Assembly: GCA_018662225.1 (NCBI GenBank) | Contig: JABJGO010000072.1 | Span: 1-64,000 of the forward strand | DNA from: Rhodospirillales bacterium | Lineage (GTDB): Bacteria; Pseudomonadota; Alphaproteobacteria; Rhodospirillales; Casp-alpha2 | Direction: 5' to 3' | Length of the DNA stretch: 64,000 nt | Shown: in pieces, positions 25,777 to 33,871 of the stretch | Layout: each line of letters starts with the position of its first letter | Numbering within the stretch: position 1 is the first letter of the stretch | The notes under the pieces: model-generated | The model's database searches: none | The model's input: the letters and a program-made list of their open reading frames with translations, nothing else | What the model was told of the DNA's origin: nothing | Made by a program: the position numbers and the translations under genes

Positions 25777-28284
25777 TTACCCATCATTCATCACATCGCG
25801 CACGGTGCTGGCCAGGGTCTTCAGGCTGAAGGGTTTGGCCAGGAAGTGGATGGACGGGTCGCGGCTGATTTCTTCGCGGAAGACTTCTTCGGTATAGCCA
25901 GACATAAGCACCACCCGCATATCCGGCATTTCCTGACGCACCAGTTGGATGAATGTATGACCGTCCATACCGGGCATCACCACGTCTGAAACAATAAGAT
26001 CAATGGGTTCTTTCGAGCCGTTCAGCACATCCAGTGCTGTCTCGCCGTTATCGGCTTCAAGCACGGTATAGCCTTTATTACGCAGTGCGCGCGATCCAAA
26101 CAGGCGTACCGCGTCTTCGTCTTCCACCAACAGGATCACACCACTGCCAGTCAGGTCTGTTGTGGCCGAACCAACCGCATCTTCCTTTTGCCGGGCGCGG
26201 TGATCCATGAGGGCCTGGTCAGCGCCACGTGCCGCCGCCCTTACCCCTGTTTCGCCCTCAGCGCCGCTGGCGGGCAGATAGATGCTAAATGTGGTGCCGT
26301 GGCCAAGGGCGCTTTCCACAAACACGAAGCCCTCTGATTGGCGAATAATGCCGTAAACGGTGGAAAGGCCAAGCCCTGTCCCCGCCCCCACTTCTTTGGT
26401 GGAGAAAAACGGCTCGAAGATTCGCTCGATGTTTTCGCGCGATATGCCGGTGCCTGTATCGGATACGGATATAACCACGTAGGTTCCAGGCGGCATCACA
26501 TCCGGCCCGCGTTGAACAGGGGCCGTTACGGTTTCATTGCGGGTCCGCACGCTCAACGTGCCACCACCCGGCATGGCGTCGCGGGCATTCACCGCCAGAT
26601 TGATAATAACCTGATCAAACTGGCCCCGGTCAGCCCGGATCAGATAGGCATCCGGCGCATGCTCAAACGTCAACTCCACCCGCTCACCAATCAAACGACC
26701 TAACAGGTGTGAGAGATCGCCCAGCATTTCTGTGGGATCGAGCACAACAGGCTTTAGAGTTTGCTTGCGTGAGAATGCCAGCAACTGGCGCACAAGATTG
26801 GTGGCCCGATTGGCGTTCTGTTTTATTTGCATAATATCGGCGAAGGATTCGTCATCGGGGCCGTGACGCTCCAACAATAAATCAGAAAACCCGATCATGG
26901 CGGTCAGTAGATTATTGAAATCGTGAGCCACACCACCGGCCAACTGGCCCACGGCCTGCATCTTCTGAGACTGGGTGAACTGGAGTTCCAGGTGACGGTG
27001 CTCTGTTTCATCGATCACATGCAGCACCATGTCATCATTGTCGCCCATCTTTGATACATAGAGTGAGGCGGCGCGTTCTACCGCCGAATCACTGGAAGGA
27101 AACCGCACTTCCACATGGGCTGAGCGAGCCGTCCCCATGATCATCTTGGACAAGACACCAGTGTACTCTTCCTCATCCTGCGGCGCGATGAATGTGGCCA
27201 GTGATATCCCTTTTAATGCATCCCCGCTTTTGCCCAGGAATCGCGCCAGCGACGTGTTGCAATAGCGGATCGCCCCGTTGCCATCGAGAATGGCAATCCC
27301 CACCGGCGCATCATCAAACAACCAGTCAGGCGGAACAGCAGCTGCGACAGCAGCCTGGTTATCAACTGATTGATCCGTTAGATCAGCGTTCGAATCCGAT
27401 CCGTTTTCCGGATCACGCAGGACAACCGCACGGCTGCCGCCCTGCTGGGCTCGGGCCCGGCGGTTTTGAATGATATAGGCCCGAAAAGTCTGTTCGGTAC
27501 CGGTTTGCAACGTCACATAACCGACGCCGCCTTCGGGCGGAACCTTGTCTCCGCGTAATAGTTGCTCGAACGGCACCTTGTTTTGCACCAGATCATCCGC
27601 TGTCCGACCCACCCAGCGAGAAAACACGGCGTTAGAATAGGTTATGTTCCCGTCGCTGTCCGTGGCGTAGAATCCCACGGGCAAGTTGTCCAGAAAGTCG
27701 TTGACCATGTTCACTTCTTCACGGCCTTGGCGCTGGTGCTCCCGTTGCTGACTTATGTCGTCCAATCGCCACACAATATGGTCGTGATCGTCTGGCACAG
27801 CGTTGATGCGCCACCATTGCTGGCCGCCACCAGCCAGGCTAAACCAGACTTCTCCGCGTGTGGGTACCCCGCCTGAGGCATTGGCAAAAACACGCTCAAA
27901 CTCTGCCCGCGCTTCCAGGTCAATGACAGCTTCACGAATACCGGATACCCCCGACGCGGGCGTGAATGCAGCATCATAGGCTGCCGTCGCATGGATACGT
28001 TCGCCTGTCCTGTCGGTTATCAACACCGCATCACCGCCACGCATGATGGCATTTGAAATGGCGTTTGATAATTCGCCTTTCTCATCGCCCTTGCGTGCTT
28101 TCGAAAGGCAGCTCAAGGTTGAGATAACCGCAGCACCGAGTAGCCCTCCCGCCAGGCCAACCGATAGGTCAGTATCAGCCACCAGGAAAAGGGTGATGGC
28201 TGAGGTACCACACAATATACCTAATGCGCCCCAAAACAGGCGGCTGCCCAGTATACTATTTATGGTGGAACCTGCCCGATTCAT
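25777..28284 (-). CDS. cckA: Hybrid sensor histidine kinase CckA
   Basis: Membrane hybrid kinase/phosphatase that feeds the ChpT-CtrA phosphorelay controlling cell cycle and, in many relatives, motility. From the N-terminus: two hydrophobic segments (about residues 10-70), two or three PAS domains (about 85-420, with YATDSDGNITYSNAVFSRW and IAILDGNGAIRYCNTSLARF), a HisKA helix with the phospho-acceptor in LAGGVAHDFNNLLTAMIGF (H454 from the chosen start), an HATPase domain (NLAVNARDAMPGGG, GTGLGLSTVYGI) and a C-terminal receiver (ILLVEDEDAVR, IVSDVVMPGMDG). The FNNLLTA motif is typical of CckA. The frame opens at a TTG at 28302 inside the flhB stop; the ATG at 28284 is more likely, giving 835 residues. 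Gene order flhB-cckA supports the name. Confidence 0.9.
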   Translation of the reverse strand: MNRAGSTINSILGSRLFWGALGILCGTSAITLFLVADTDLSVGLAGGLLGAAVISTLSCLSKARKGDEKGELSNAISNAIMRGGDAVLITDRTGERIHATAAYDAAFTPASGVSGIREAVIDLEARAEFERVFANASGGVPTRGEVWFSLAGGGQQWWRINAVPDDHDHIVWRLDDISQQREHQRQGREEVNMVNDFLDNLPVGFYATDSDGNITYSNAVFSRWVGRTADDLVQNKVPFEQLLRGDKVPPEGGVGYVTLQTGTEQTFRAYIIQNRRARAQQGGSRAVVLRDPENGSDSNADLTDQSVDNQAAVAAAVPPDWLFDDAPVGIAILDGNGAIRYCNTSLARFLGKSGDALKGISLATFIAPQDEEEYTGVLSKMIMGTARSAHVEVRFPSSDSAVERAASLYVSKMGDNDDMVLHVIDETEHRHLELQFTQSQKMQAVGQLAGGVAHDFNNLLTAMIGFSDLLLERHGPDDESFADIMQIKQNANRATNLVRQLLAFSRKQTLKPVVLDPTEMLGDLSHLLGRLIGERVELTFEHAPDAYLIRADRGQFDQVIINLAVNARDAMPGGGTLSVRTRNETVTAPVQRGPDVMPPGTYVVISVSDTGTGISRENIERIFEPFFSTKEVGAGTGLGLSTVYGIIRQSEGFVFVESALGHGTTFSIYLPASGAEGETGVRAAARGADQALMDHRARQKEDAVGSATTDLTGSGVILLVEDEDAVRLFGSRALRNKGYTVLEADNGETALDVLNGSKEPIDLIVSDVVMPGMDGHTFIQLVRQEMPDMRVVLMSGYTEEVFREEISRDPSIHFLAKPFSLKTLASTVRDVMNDG

Positions 28285-28298
28285 AACGACTGTATGCC

Positions 28299-29369
28299 TC
28301 AATGCATCGTAGTGCCGCGTTGGCGCATGACGAAGCCAATGACCTCGGCTACAGCCTGATAGTGCTCAAGTGGAATTTCTTCATCCACTTCTACACTGGC
28401 GAACAGAGCACGGGCAAGCGCCGGGTTTTCGACAATCGGTATTTCGTTGTCTTCCGCAATTTCCCGGATTTTAAAAGCAATGTGGTCAGCCCCTTTGGCG
28501 ACCACAATCGGTGCCTGCATTTCTTCGAGCTTATAGGACAGAGCAATTGCAAAGTGCGTGGGGTTTGTGACGATCACGTCTGCCTCGGGTACATTTGCCA
28601 TCATGCGCTGGCGGGTCCGTTCTGCACGTAGCTGTCGGATACGGGCCTTCACATGAGGATCGCCCTCGCTTTGCTTATGTTCGTCTTTTACTTCCTGTTT
28701 GGTCATCTTCATCTGCTGAACAAAGGCATATTTCTGATAGATGTAATCGAAAACCGCAATGATGCTCATAATAATGAGGGAGCCAACCGCAATTCGGATG
28801 ATCACGGCATGGAGGCGGTCCAGTGTGGAAACAATCTCAATAAACGGAATCAGCGTGATATCATCAAGCAATGGCAGGGCAAGCGCTGTTGACACGATGC
28901 CCACCAGCACAAGCTTCATGATGCCCTTCACGAATTCCACCACTGAACGCAAGGAAAACATGCGCTTTAGCCCCTTAAGCACCGAAATCTTGCCGGGATC
29001 AGGGGCGAGCTTGCTTGGAGCCCAGACTAGGCCACTTTGAACAACATTGCTGGCAACGCCCATAATTATCAGCAGTATCATTATGGGGGCTAGTATCAGG
29101 CCTACGGTAACAGACACATCGTACAGTACGTCACGCAGGTGGAACAGATCAGCATCAATATTGTGGGGCTGTTCAATAAACTGACGTCCCAATTGGCTGA
29201 TCTCTTGCGCTATGGTCGGCATCATCAGGAAAAGCGCAAACGTAGAGCCCAGCAAAATTGCCCAGCTTTTGATTTCCTGGGATGATGCTGTTTGCCCTTG
29301 CTCTTTGGCTTTTGCCAATTTTCGCCCGCTGGGGTCTTCTGTTTTTTGGGCGTCGTCTTCTTCAGCCAT
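28299..29369 (-). CDS. flhB: Flagellar export apparatus switch protein FlhB
   Basis: Inner-membrane component of the flagellar type III export gate that switches substrate class from rod/hook to filament. The 356-residue protein has a charged N-terminus (DAQKTEDPSGRKLAKAKEQG), four membrane helices, and a cytoplasmic domain with the autocleavage site NPTHFAIAL, where cleavage is between Asn and Pro. The expected VVAKGADHIAFKIREIAEDN follows. It lies downstream of fliR but is separated from it by a 126-bp repeat element, and its stop is followed almost immediately by cckA. Confidence 0.96.
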   Translation of the reverse strand: MAEEDDAQKTEDPSGRKLAKAKEQGQTASSQEIKSWAILLGSTFALFLMMPTIAQEISQLGRQFIEQPHNIDADLFHLRDVLYDVSVTVGLILAPIMILLIIMGVASNVVQSGLVWAPSKLAPDPGKISVLKGLKRMFSLRSVVEFVKGIMKLVLVGIVSTALALPLLDDITLIPFIEIVSTLDRLHAVIIRIAVGSLIIMSIIAVFDYIYQKYAFVQQMKMTKQEVKDEHKQSEGDPHVKARIRQLRAERTRQRMMANVPEADVIVTNPTHFAIALSYKLEEMQAPIVVAKGADHIAFKIREIAEDNEIPIVENPALARALFASVEVDEEIPLEHYQAVAEVIGFVMRQRGTTMH

Positions 29370-29400
29370 TATGGACTATCCGTTTAATATCGGCCCTGCT

Positions 29401-29526
29401 TAGGGTCTTATCGTTCTTGATTTAATCAATCAAGAACGTGAATCAGCCCCTAAATATATGAATCTGAGGACGATTCACGCTTCAAAAGTATCACGAAGTG
29501 ATTCTATTTGAAACGATCGTGCTCTA
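29401..29526 (-). repeat. 126-bp structured repeat, copy A (MITE/RIME-like)
   Basis: This copy fills most of the gap between fliR and flhB. It is the near-identical inverted counterpart of 33746-33871; hand alignment gives about ten differences in 126 bases. It is bounded by TA on both sides, and the fliR stop codon TAG is formed at its edge. A perfect 10-bp stem (GTTCTTGATT/AATCAAGAAC, 29413-29437) and an ATCAC-GAA-GTGAT hairpin are present. There is no coding capacity. TA flanks are what IS630/Tc1-mariner-derived miniature elements leave; no transposase is in the window. Confidence 0.9.
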
Positions 29527-30285
29527 GGAACCGGTGAAGCGGATAAAAGTATCCTGAAAATGTTGCAGGAATAATATCATCAAGCCTGAGAGCGTAGATA
29601 TCAAAACTAGAATTTGTAGCGAAATCTGAATGGGCATGGCGAAAAAGAACAGCGGCAAGGCTGGCATAAGCCGACCCAGAATGCCCAATCCCGCATAATA
29701 GGCCAAGGCAACCACCAGAAACGGTGATGCCAGTTGTAATCCCAATGCAACGCTGTCCGCCACGTCGCGCGCCATCATCATAGCAATATCACCGACCATC
29801 AAAGCCGCACCCGGTTTGAACAGGGCATACGTTTCAATCAGGGCCTCGAACATAACGTGATGCATATCGGTTACAAAAATCATCAACAATCCGATCGTCG
29901 TCAACAAGCTGGCAACAACCGAGCTTTGCGACTCAACAATAGGATCCTGAATCATGGCATTCGCCAGTGAAGCAAACATGGCAACATACGTCCCCATGAT
30001 CTGTAACGTGCCCAGCGCAATGCGACCCAGTATACCAAAAAATACACCAATATAGGCCTCTGAAGCGATCAGAATGACCACGTCTGCCGCACCTTCGGGT
30101 TGGGGCGGTAGCAACGGCAAGACAAGGTGTGTGGACGCGAAGCTGACCGACAGCGCAATGCCTAAGCGAACACGTGTGTTCACGTAAACCGTGCTAAACC
30201 CCGGCATGATCATAAAGGCAGTGCCGACCCTGGCAAACACCAGGAAGAATCCGAATATGTTGAAGGTCAGGAATTCACTCAGCAT
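29524..30285 (-). CDS. fliR: Flagellar export gate protein FliR
   Basis: Integral membrane subunit of the FliPQR export gate. The 253-residue protein starts with MLSEFLTFNIFGFFLVFARVG, then PGFSTVYVNTRVRLGIALS, both standard FliR signatures, and has six or so membrane helices ending with LSGLMILFLQHFQDTFIRF. It follows fliQ by 34 bases. The stop codon TAG coincides with the boundary of repeat copy A. Confidence 0.94.
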   Translation of the reverse strand: MLSEFLTFNIFGFFLVFARVGTAFMIMPGFSTVYVNTRVRLGIALSVSFASTHLVLPLLPPQPEGAADVVILIASEAYIGVFFGILGRIALGTLQIMGTYVAMFASLANAMIQDPIVESQSSVVASLLTTIGLLMIFVTDMHHVMFEALIETYALFKPGAALMVGDIAMMMARDVADSVALGLQLASPFLVVALAYYAGLGILGRLMPALPLFFFAMPIQISLQILVLISTLSGLMILFLQHFQDTFIRFTGS

Positions 30286-30319
30286 ACCGGATCAACTCAC
30301 CCAAATTTACACAATGGAA

Positions 30320-30586
30320 CTAACTGAGGCCGATCATCCGATCGTACATTCTCTCTGAAAACTCGATGACGGTGTTCATCATGTACGGCAGAAATACAAT
30401 AAGGGCCGTAAAAATAACCAAAATTTTCGGAACGAAGGTCAGGGTCATTTCCTGGATGGTTGTCAGTGCCTGAAACAATGCAATGGCAACACCAATCAAT
30501 AGCCCGGCGCCCATAATCGGGCCAGCCGTCATCAGAATAACCGTCAGGGCCTCACGCCCAATGTCCAATACATCTGTTCTATTCAT
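30320..30586 (-). CDS. fliQ: Flagellar export gate protein FliQ
   Basis: Small two-helix membrane subunit of the export gate. The open frame extends to 30661, but FliQ proteins are about 88 residues and begin with a sequence like MNRTDVLDIGREALTVILM, so the ATG at 30586 is chosen and gives exactly 88 residues. The two hydrophobic helices surround the conserved QALTTIQEMTLTFVPK loop. About 118 bases separate it from fliE. Confidence 0.94.
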   Translation of the reverse strand: MNRTDVLDIGREALTVILMTAGPIMGAGLLIGVAIALFQALTTIQEMTLTFVPKILVIFTALIVFLPYMMNTVIEFSERMYDRMIGLS

Positions 30587-30704
30587 GCAATTGCCTACGC
30601 TACCCTTGATGTTCGCGACTAAGACCGCAATCTCTCTGATTCGCGCTATCATAAAGCACAAAGCGACCAGACACGACCAATTTCACATCGCTGGATAAAT
30701 AGCC

Positions 30705-31025
30705 CTACATGGGCATACGCAGGATTTCCCGATAGGCTTCAACGACCTTGTCGCGGACGCTCATCACCGTGCGCAAGGTAACTTCGGCTTCCGCCACGGC
30801 CGTTACAACCTGTGTCATATCTGCGGTGCCGTTGATACCGGCGATCGACAGCTGTTCACTGCGTTCGCCAATTTGGACAGCTTCGCGGATAGCCCCATTG
30901 ACGAGGGACGCAAAATCTTCGCCAGCAGAAGGAGCGGCTTTGCCGGGCATTTCACCCGTCACACCTTTTGCGACGTTCTTGTAGGCATCAATCGCCTGAT
31001 TAATGTTCTGTGCAGCGGTAATCAT
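30705..31025 (-). CDS. fliE: Flagellar MS-ring/rod adaptor FliE
   Basis: Periplasmic adaptor that joins the MS ring and export gate to the proximal rod. The 106-residue protein has the conserved C-terminal half: FASLVNGAIREAVQIGERSE and VVTAVAEAEVTLRTVMSVRD, ending KVVEAYREILRMPM. It is 102 bases downstream of the flgB/flgC locus and upstream of fliQ, the usual alphaproteobacterial order. Confidence 0.94.
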   Translation of the reverse strand: MITAAQNINQAIDAYKNVAKGVTGEMPGKAAPSAGEDFASLVNGAIREAVQIGERSEQLSIAGINGTADMTQVVTAVAEAEVTLRTVMSVRDKVVEAYREILRMPM

Positions 31026-31127
31026 TTTTTGTTACCTATTTCCCGTTCCAGGTTCAGTGTGCGCTGTTTCTAAGCGCGCCCGTTCCATTAGTTTTGGTCC
31101 ATTGTTATGACCCATTATTACGTTCTG

Positions 31128-31806
31128 TTATTGCGGGCCCAAAATATCGATAAGGCTTGTCAGCATAGCCTTTGAATTCTTGATCACGTTCAGATTGGCT
31201 TCGTAAGACCGTTGAGCCTCACGCATATCCATCATTTCGATTAACGTGTTCACGTTCGGCGTCAGCACATAACCGTTTTCATCGGCAGATGGGTGAGACG
31301 GATCGAACGTTTTTCCAAATTTTGAAAGGTCTGGTCGAATTTGATCAACCTGTACCATGTTCAGGCCAGATCGGTTGTTCAACACGTTTTCGAAGGTAAT
31401 GATCTGGCGGCGACCAATGGCCAATTTGAGCATGGCCAGATTCTTGCGATAGATTTGAGAGGTAAATTTGTGCATGATCGCGTTCTCGTTGAGCATTTGA
31501 ACCTGCTCTTCCAGCACAACCGAGTTACCACCGGGGGCCGTTTCATACGACAGGCGATTAGGTTCTTCGGAAAAGTCCTTGATACGCTTGCGCTGCCCCC
31601 CCAAGATGACCGTCACCGGTGGTCATATTGATCTGCATTGTTTCACGGCGCAGAATATCGCGAAACTGAAAGGGACGCAGATCTTTAGCCTTGTATTCCG
31701 GCGTATCCGCGTTGGCCACGTTCTGCGACAAGACTTCCTGACGTTGCGTCACCCATGACAAACGCTTTTTAACGGCGCTAAAGAGGGTTAGATCATCAAG
31801 GCTCAT
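31128..31806 (-). pseudogene. flgB: flgB with homopolymer frameshift, fused in frame to flgC lacking its N-terminus
   Basis: The start at 31806 gives a normal FlgB N-terminus (TLFSAVKKRLSWVTQRQEVL, then SQNVANADTPEYKAKDL), but this frame stops at 31558. A run of seven C at 31596-31602 (G on the coding strand) is one base too long: with six, the frame would continue into the FlgB C-terminal half in the other frame (DFSEEPNRLSYETAPGGNSV, VVLEEQVQMLNENAI, then KNLAMLKLAIG). At about 31407-31413, where FlgB should end, the sequence passes directly to RRQIITFENVLNNRSGLN, which matches FlgC from about its 42nd residue and runs to the normal FlgC end (NTLIEMMDMREAQRSYEANL, ILGPQ). So the flgB stop, the gap and the flgC start region are missing. 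This is either a real lesion or an assembly error. Confidence 0.85.
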
Positions 31807-31926
31807 GGTTCAAATGCCTCACTTAAGATTTCCAATTAATTTCTTGGTAGGAATTATCTGCCTAGTAGGTTAACAACTGATTAACCTTCTTTTGGCATTC
31901 CTATGGTTGAACCTTGGTAGAAGCAT

Positions 31927-32346
31927 TTGTCCGACGATACGAACCCCGATGAAGAGCCGAAAAAAGGCGCTCACAACAAGCGTAAGGACGCTGTTGCGGT
32001 CGCCATGTCCTATCATGGGCAAACGGACCAGGCGCCCCGGGTTGTTGCCGGTGGTCGGGGAACTGTAGCTGAACAGATCCTTGAGATCGCCTTTGCGAAT
32101 GGAATCAAGGTCAGAGAAGACGCTGATCTGGCAGAATTGCTGAGCGCCATCGATTTAGATGATGAGATCCCGCCCGAAGCATTTGCTGCGGTGGCCGAAA
32201 TATTGATCTATGTTTACAAAGCGAATGGAAACTGGCCTGATTACCTGAATGAAGCCTTTGGCGGTCCGGCACCAAACCCCAAAGAAGCACCAAAGGAAGA
32301 TGGATCCGACATGCCTGATAATGGCGAGGACACAACCCATGGATAG
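31927..32346 (+). CDS. FlhB C-terminal-domain paralogue (FlhX-like)
   Basis: The 139-residue soluble protein resembles the cytoplasmic end of FlhB: residues about 25-105 include AVAMSYHGQTDQAPRVVAGG, AEQILEIAFANGIKVREDAD and the FlhB-typical IDLDDEIPPEAFAAVAEIL, then YVYKANGNW. It lacks membrane helices and the NPTH cleavage motif, so it corresponds to the post-cleavage part. The start is a TTG at 31927, the first possible start after an in-frame TAG at 31918. It diverges from flgB and leads the unit flhX-unknown-fliO-fliP. Stand-alone FlhB C-domain proteins can substitute for the cleaved FlhB part in other bacteria; here the role is inferred. Confidence 0.8.
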   Translation: MSDDTNPDEEPKKGAHNKRKDAVAVAMSYHGQTDQAPRVVAGGRGTVAEQILEIAFANGIKVREDADLAELLSAIDLDDEIPPEAFAAVAEILIYVYKANGNWPDYLNEAFGGPAPNPKEAPKEDGSDMPDNGEDTTHG

Positions 32347-32638
32347 CGAGCAAGATACCAGTACAATGGAACAGGAGATCGCGGATTTGCGTTCAACCCT
32401 GGACGAGGCCCTCAAAGCCATTGCCGAAAAACAGGAGGTGGATTTGTCCCTGATCGGTGACATGGTTGAACACCTGACCAAGCGCTTACAACGTGAAATC
32501 ATATCCCTGGATCCGAGCAGACGGGAAACCATGCTGATTCAACTAACCGAAGTTGTCACAAAATTCACGATGATTGAAGAGGCCTTCAGGGCAAATGCGC
32601 CGCTCCCTGCCGGACCGAGCGACGAGGCCCTGAACTAA
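32339..32638 (+). CDS. Small acidic coiled-coil hypothetical protein in the fliOP operon
   Basis: No family recognised. The frame is open from 32249 but the upstream part overlaps the FlhB-like gene; the ATG at 32339, which overlaps that gene's stop by eight bases, gives 99 residues starting MDSEQDTSTMEQEIADLRST. Residues 10-75 are predicted helical with heptad-like spacing, without membrane segment or cysteine. The stop overlaps the fliO start (TAATG). Position between an FlhB paralogue and fliO suggests a flagellar assembly role, which is an inference from context only. Confidence 0.7.
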   Translation: MDSEQDTSTMEQEIADLRSTLDEALKAIAEKQEVDLSLIGDMVEHLTKRLQREIISLDPSRRETMLIQLTEVVTKFTMIEEAFRANAPLPAGPSDEALN

Positions 32639-32988
32639 TGGATTACACCAATATTGCACAAGCTTTTCTGGCCCTTATCTTTGTGCTTGGGTTAATCGGT
32701 GTGGTCGCCGTCGTGGCACGGCGATTGGGGTTAGGCGTACCCACACCTACCCTCAGAACCAAGAATAAGCGGGTCACGGTGGTTGAAGTAACCATCATCG
32801 ATAGCAAACGACGATTGGTGTTGGTACGGCGCGATGATCAGGAACACCTGATCCTGCTGGGTGCCACGACTGAGCAAGTCGTTGAAACCGGCATAAAAGC
32901 AGGGCAGACTCCCCTTCAGTCCACGCTTGATTCGCTCGATACCAACACGACAAATGCTTCACCTGAGATAACGAAACCACATGAATAA
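32638..32988 (+). CDS. fliO: Flagellar biosynthetic protein FliO
   Basis: Membrane protein that helps assemble the FliP ring of the export gate. The 116-residue sequence has one N-terminal membrane helix (ALIFVLGLIGVVAVVARRLG) and a small beta-rich cytoplasmic domain with VVEVTIIDSKRRLVLVRRD and HLILLGATTEQVVETGI, the standard FliO signature. It overlaps the upstream gene by one base and fliP by eight bases. Confidence 0.9.
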   Translation: MDYTNIAQAFLALIFVLGLIGVVAVVARRLGLGVPTPTLRTKNKRVTVVEVTIIDSKRRLVLVRRDDQEHLILLGATTEQVVETGIKAGQTPLQSTLDSLDTNTTNASPEITKPHE

Positions 32989-33748
32989 ATACGTAACCTG
33001 GAAACGATGTGCGCTGGCGGCTCTGGTGGGCCTTACCGGTTTGATTGTTAGCATAGGCTTTGTCTCACCAGCAGACGCTCAGATGCTGTCACTGGACCTG
33101 GGCGAAGGCGGCGGCGATGCCACGGCACGCATTGTACAGTTAATCATCTTGATCACGGTGTTGAGCCTGGCGCCCAGCATTCTGGTCATGGTCACATCTT
33201 TTACCCGTATCGTCATTGTTCTGGCGTTTGTGCGGACGGCCATGGGCACACCGCAGGCACCACCGAACCAGGTGCTCATTTCTCTGGCCATGTTCCTCAC
33301 CATTTTTGTCATGATGCCCGTGTTTGAAGAATCGTATGATTCAGGCATCCGTCCCCTGATGGAAAACCAGATTGACGAATTTGAGGCTTTCGAGCGCGCC
33401 TCTGAACCTTTCCGAGGGTTCATGATGGGGCTTGTGCGCGAAAAAGATTTGATGCTGTTCGTCAATCTGGCCGAGATAACAGACGAAGAGATAGATGAAG
33501 GAATGCCGCTTCGCGCGCTTGTGCCAGCCTTTATGATTAGCGAGCTCAGACGGGCATTTGAAATCGGTTTCCTGATCTTCGTGCCATTTCTGATCATTGA
33601 TATGGTGGTGGCTTCAGTCCTCATGGCCATGGGTATGATGATGCTGCCACCCATCATTATCGCCCTGCCCTTCAAGATTATTTTCTTTGTGCTGGTAGAT
33701 GGTTGGTATCTGGTGGTGGGGTCACTGGTCCGAAGTTTCGGAACCTAG
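32981..33748 (+). CDS. fliP: Flagellar export gate protein FliP
   Basis: Core membrane subunit of the export gate. The 255-residue precursor begins with a cleavable signal-like segment (about residues 1-33, ending PADAQ), then ILITVLSLAPSILVMVTSFT, RIVIVLAFVRTAMGTPQAPP and LISLAMFLTIFVMMPVFEE, all FliP signatures; the C-terminal half has FMISELRRAFEIGFLIFVPF and MGMMMLPPIIIALPFKIIFF. The stop TAG at 33746-33748 forms the boundary of repeat copy B. fliQ and fliR are encoded on the opposite strand in the divergent operon. Confidence 0.96.
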   Translation: MNKYVTWKRCALAALVGLTGLIVSIGFVSPADAQMLSLDLGEGGGDATARIVQLIILITVLSLAPSILVMVTSFTRIVIVLAFVRTAMGTPQAPPNQVLISLAMFLTIFVMMPVFEESYDSGIRPLMENQIDEFEAFERASEPFRGFMMGLVREKDLMLFVNLAEITDEEIDEGMPLRALVPAFMISELRRAFEIGFLIFVPFLIIDMVVASVLMAMGMMMLPPIIIALPFKIIFFVLVDGWYLVVGSLVRSFGT

Positions 33749-33871
33749 AGCACGATCGTTTCAAATAGAATCACTTCGTGATACTTTTGAAGCGTGAATC
33801 GTCCTCTATTACATATGCTTAGGGGCTTATTCACGTTCTTGATTGAACCAATCAAGAACGATAAGACCCTA
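33746..33871 (+). repeat. 126-bp structured repeat, copy B (MITE/RIME-like)
   Basis: Near-identical to 29401-29526 in the opposite orientation. It exactly fills the space between the convergent genes fliP and roxA, and its TA ends form part of both TAG stop codons. The 10-bp stem (33835-33859) is conserved while its loop differs between copies. Ends read TAGAGCACG and GACCCTA, with an ATCGTT motif repeated inversely a few bases inside each end. No open frame is present. Confidence 0.9.

Noticed and set aside
33079-33675. 198-codon open frame antisense to fliP
   Set aside because: It is a Met/Ile/Arg/Ser-rich shadow of the fliP membrane helices with no start context of its own.
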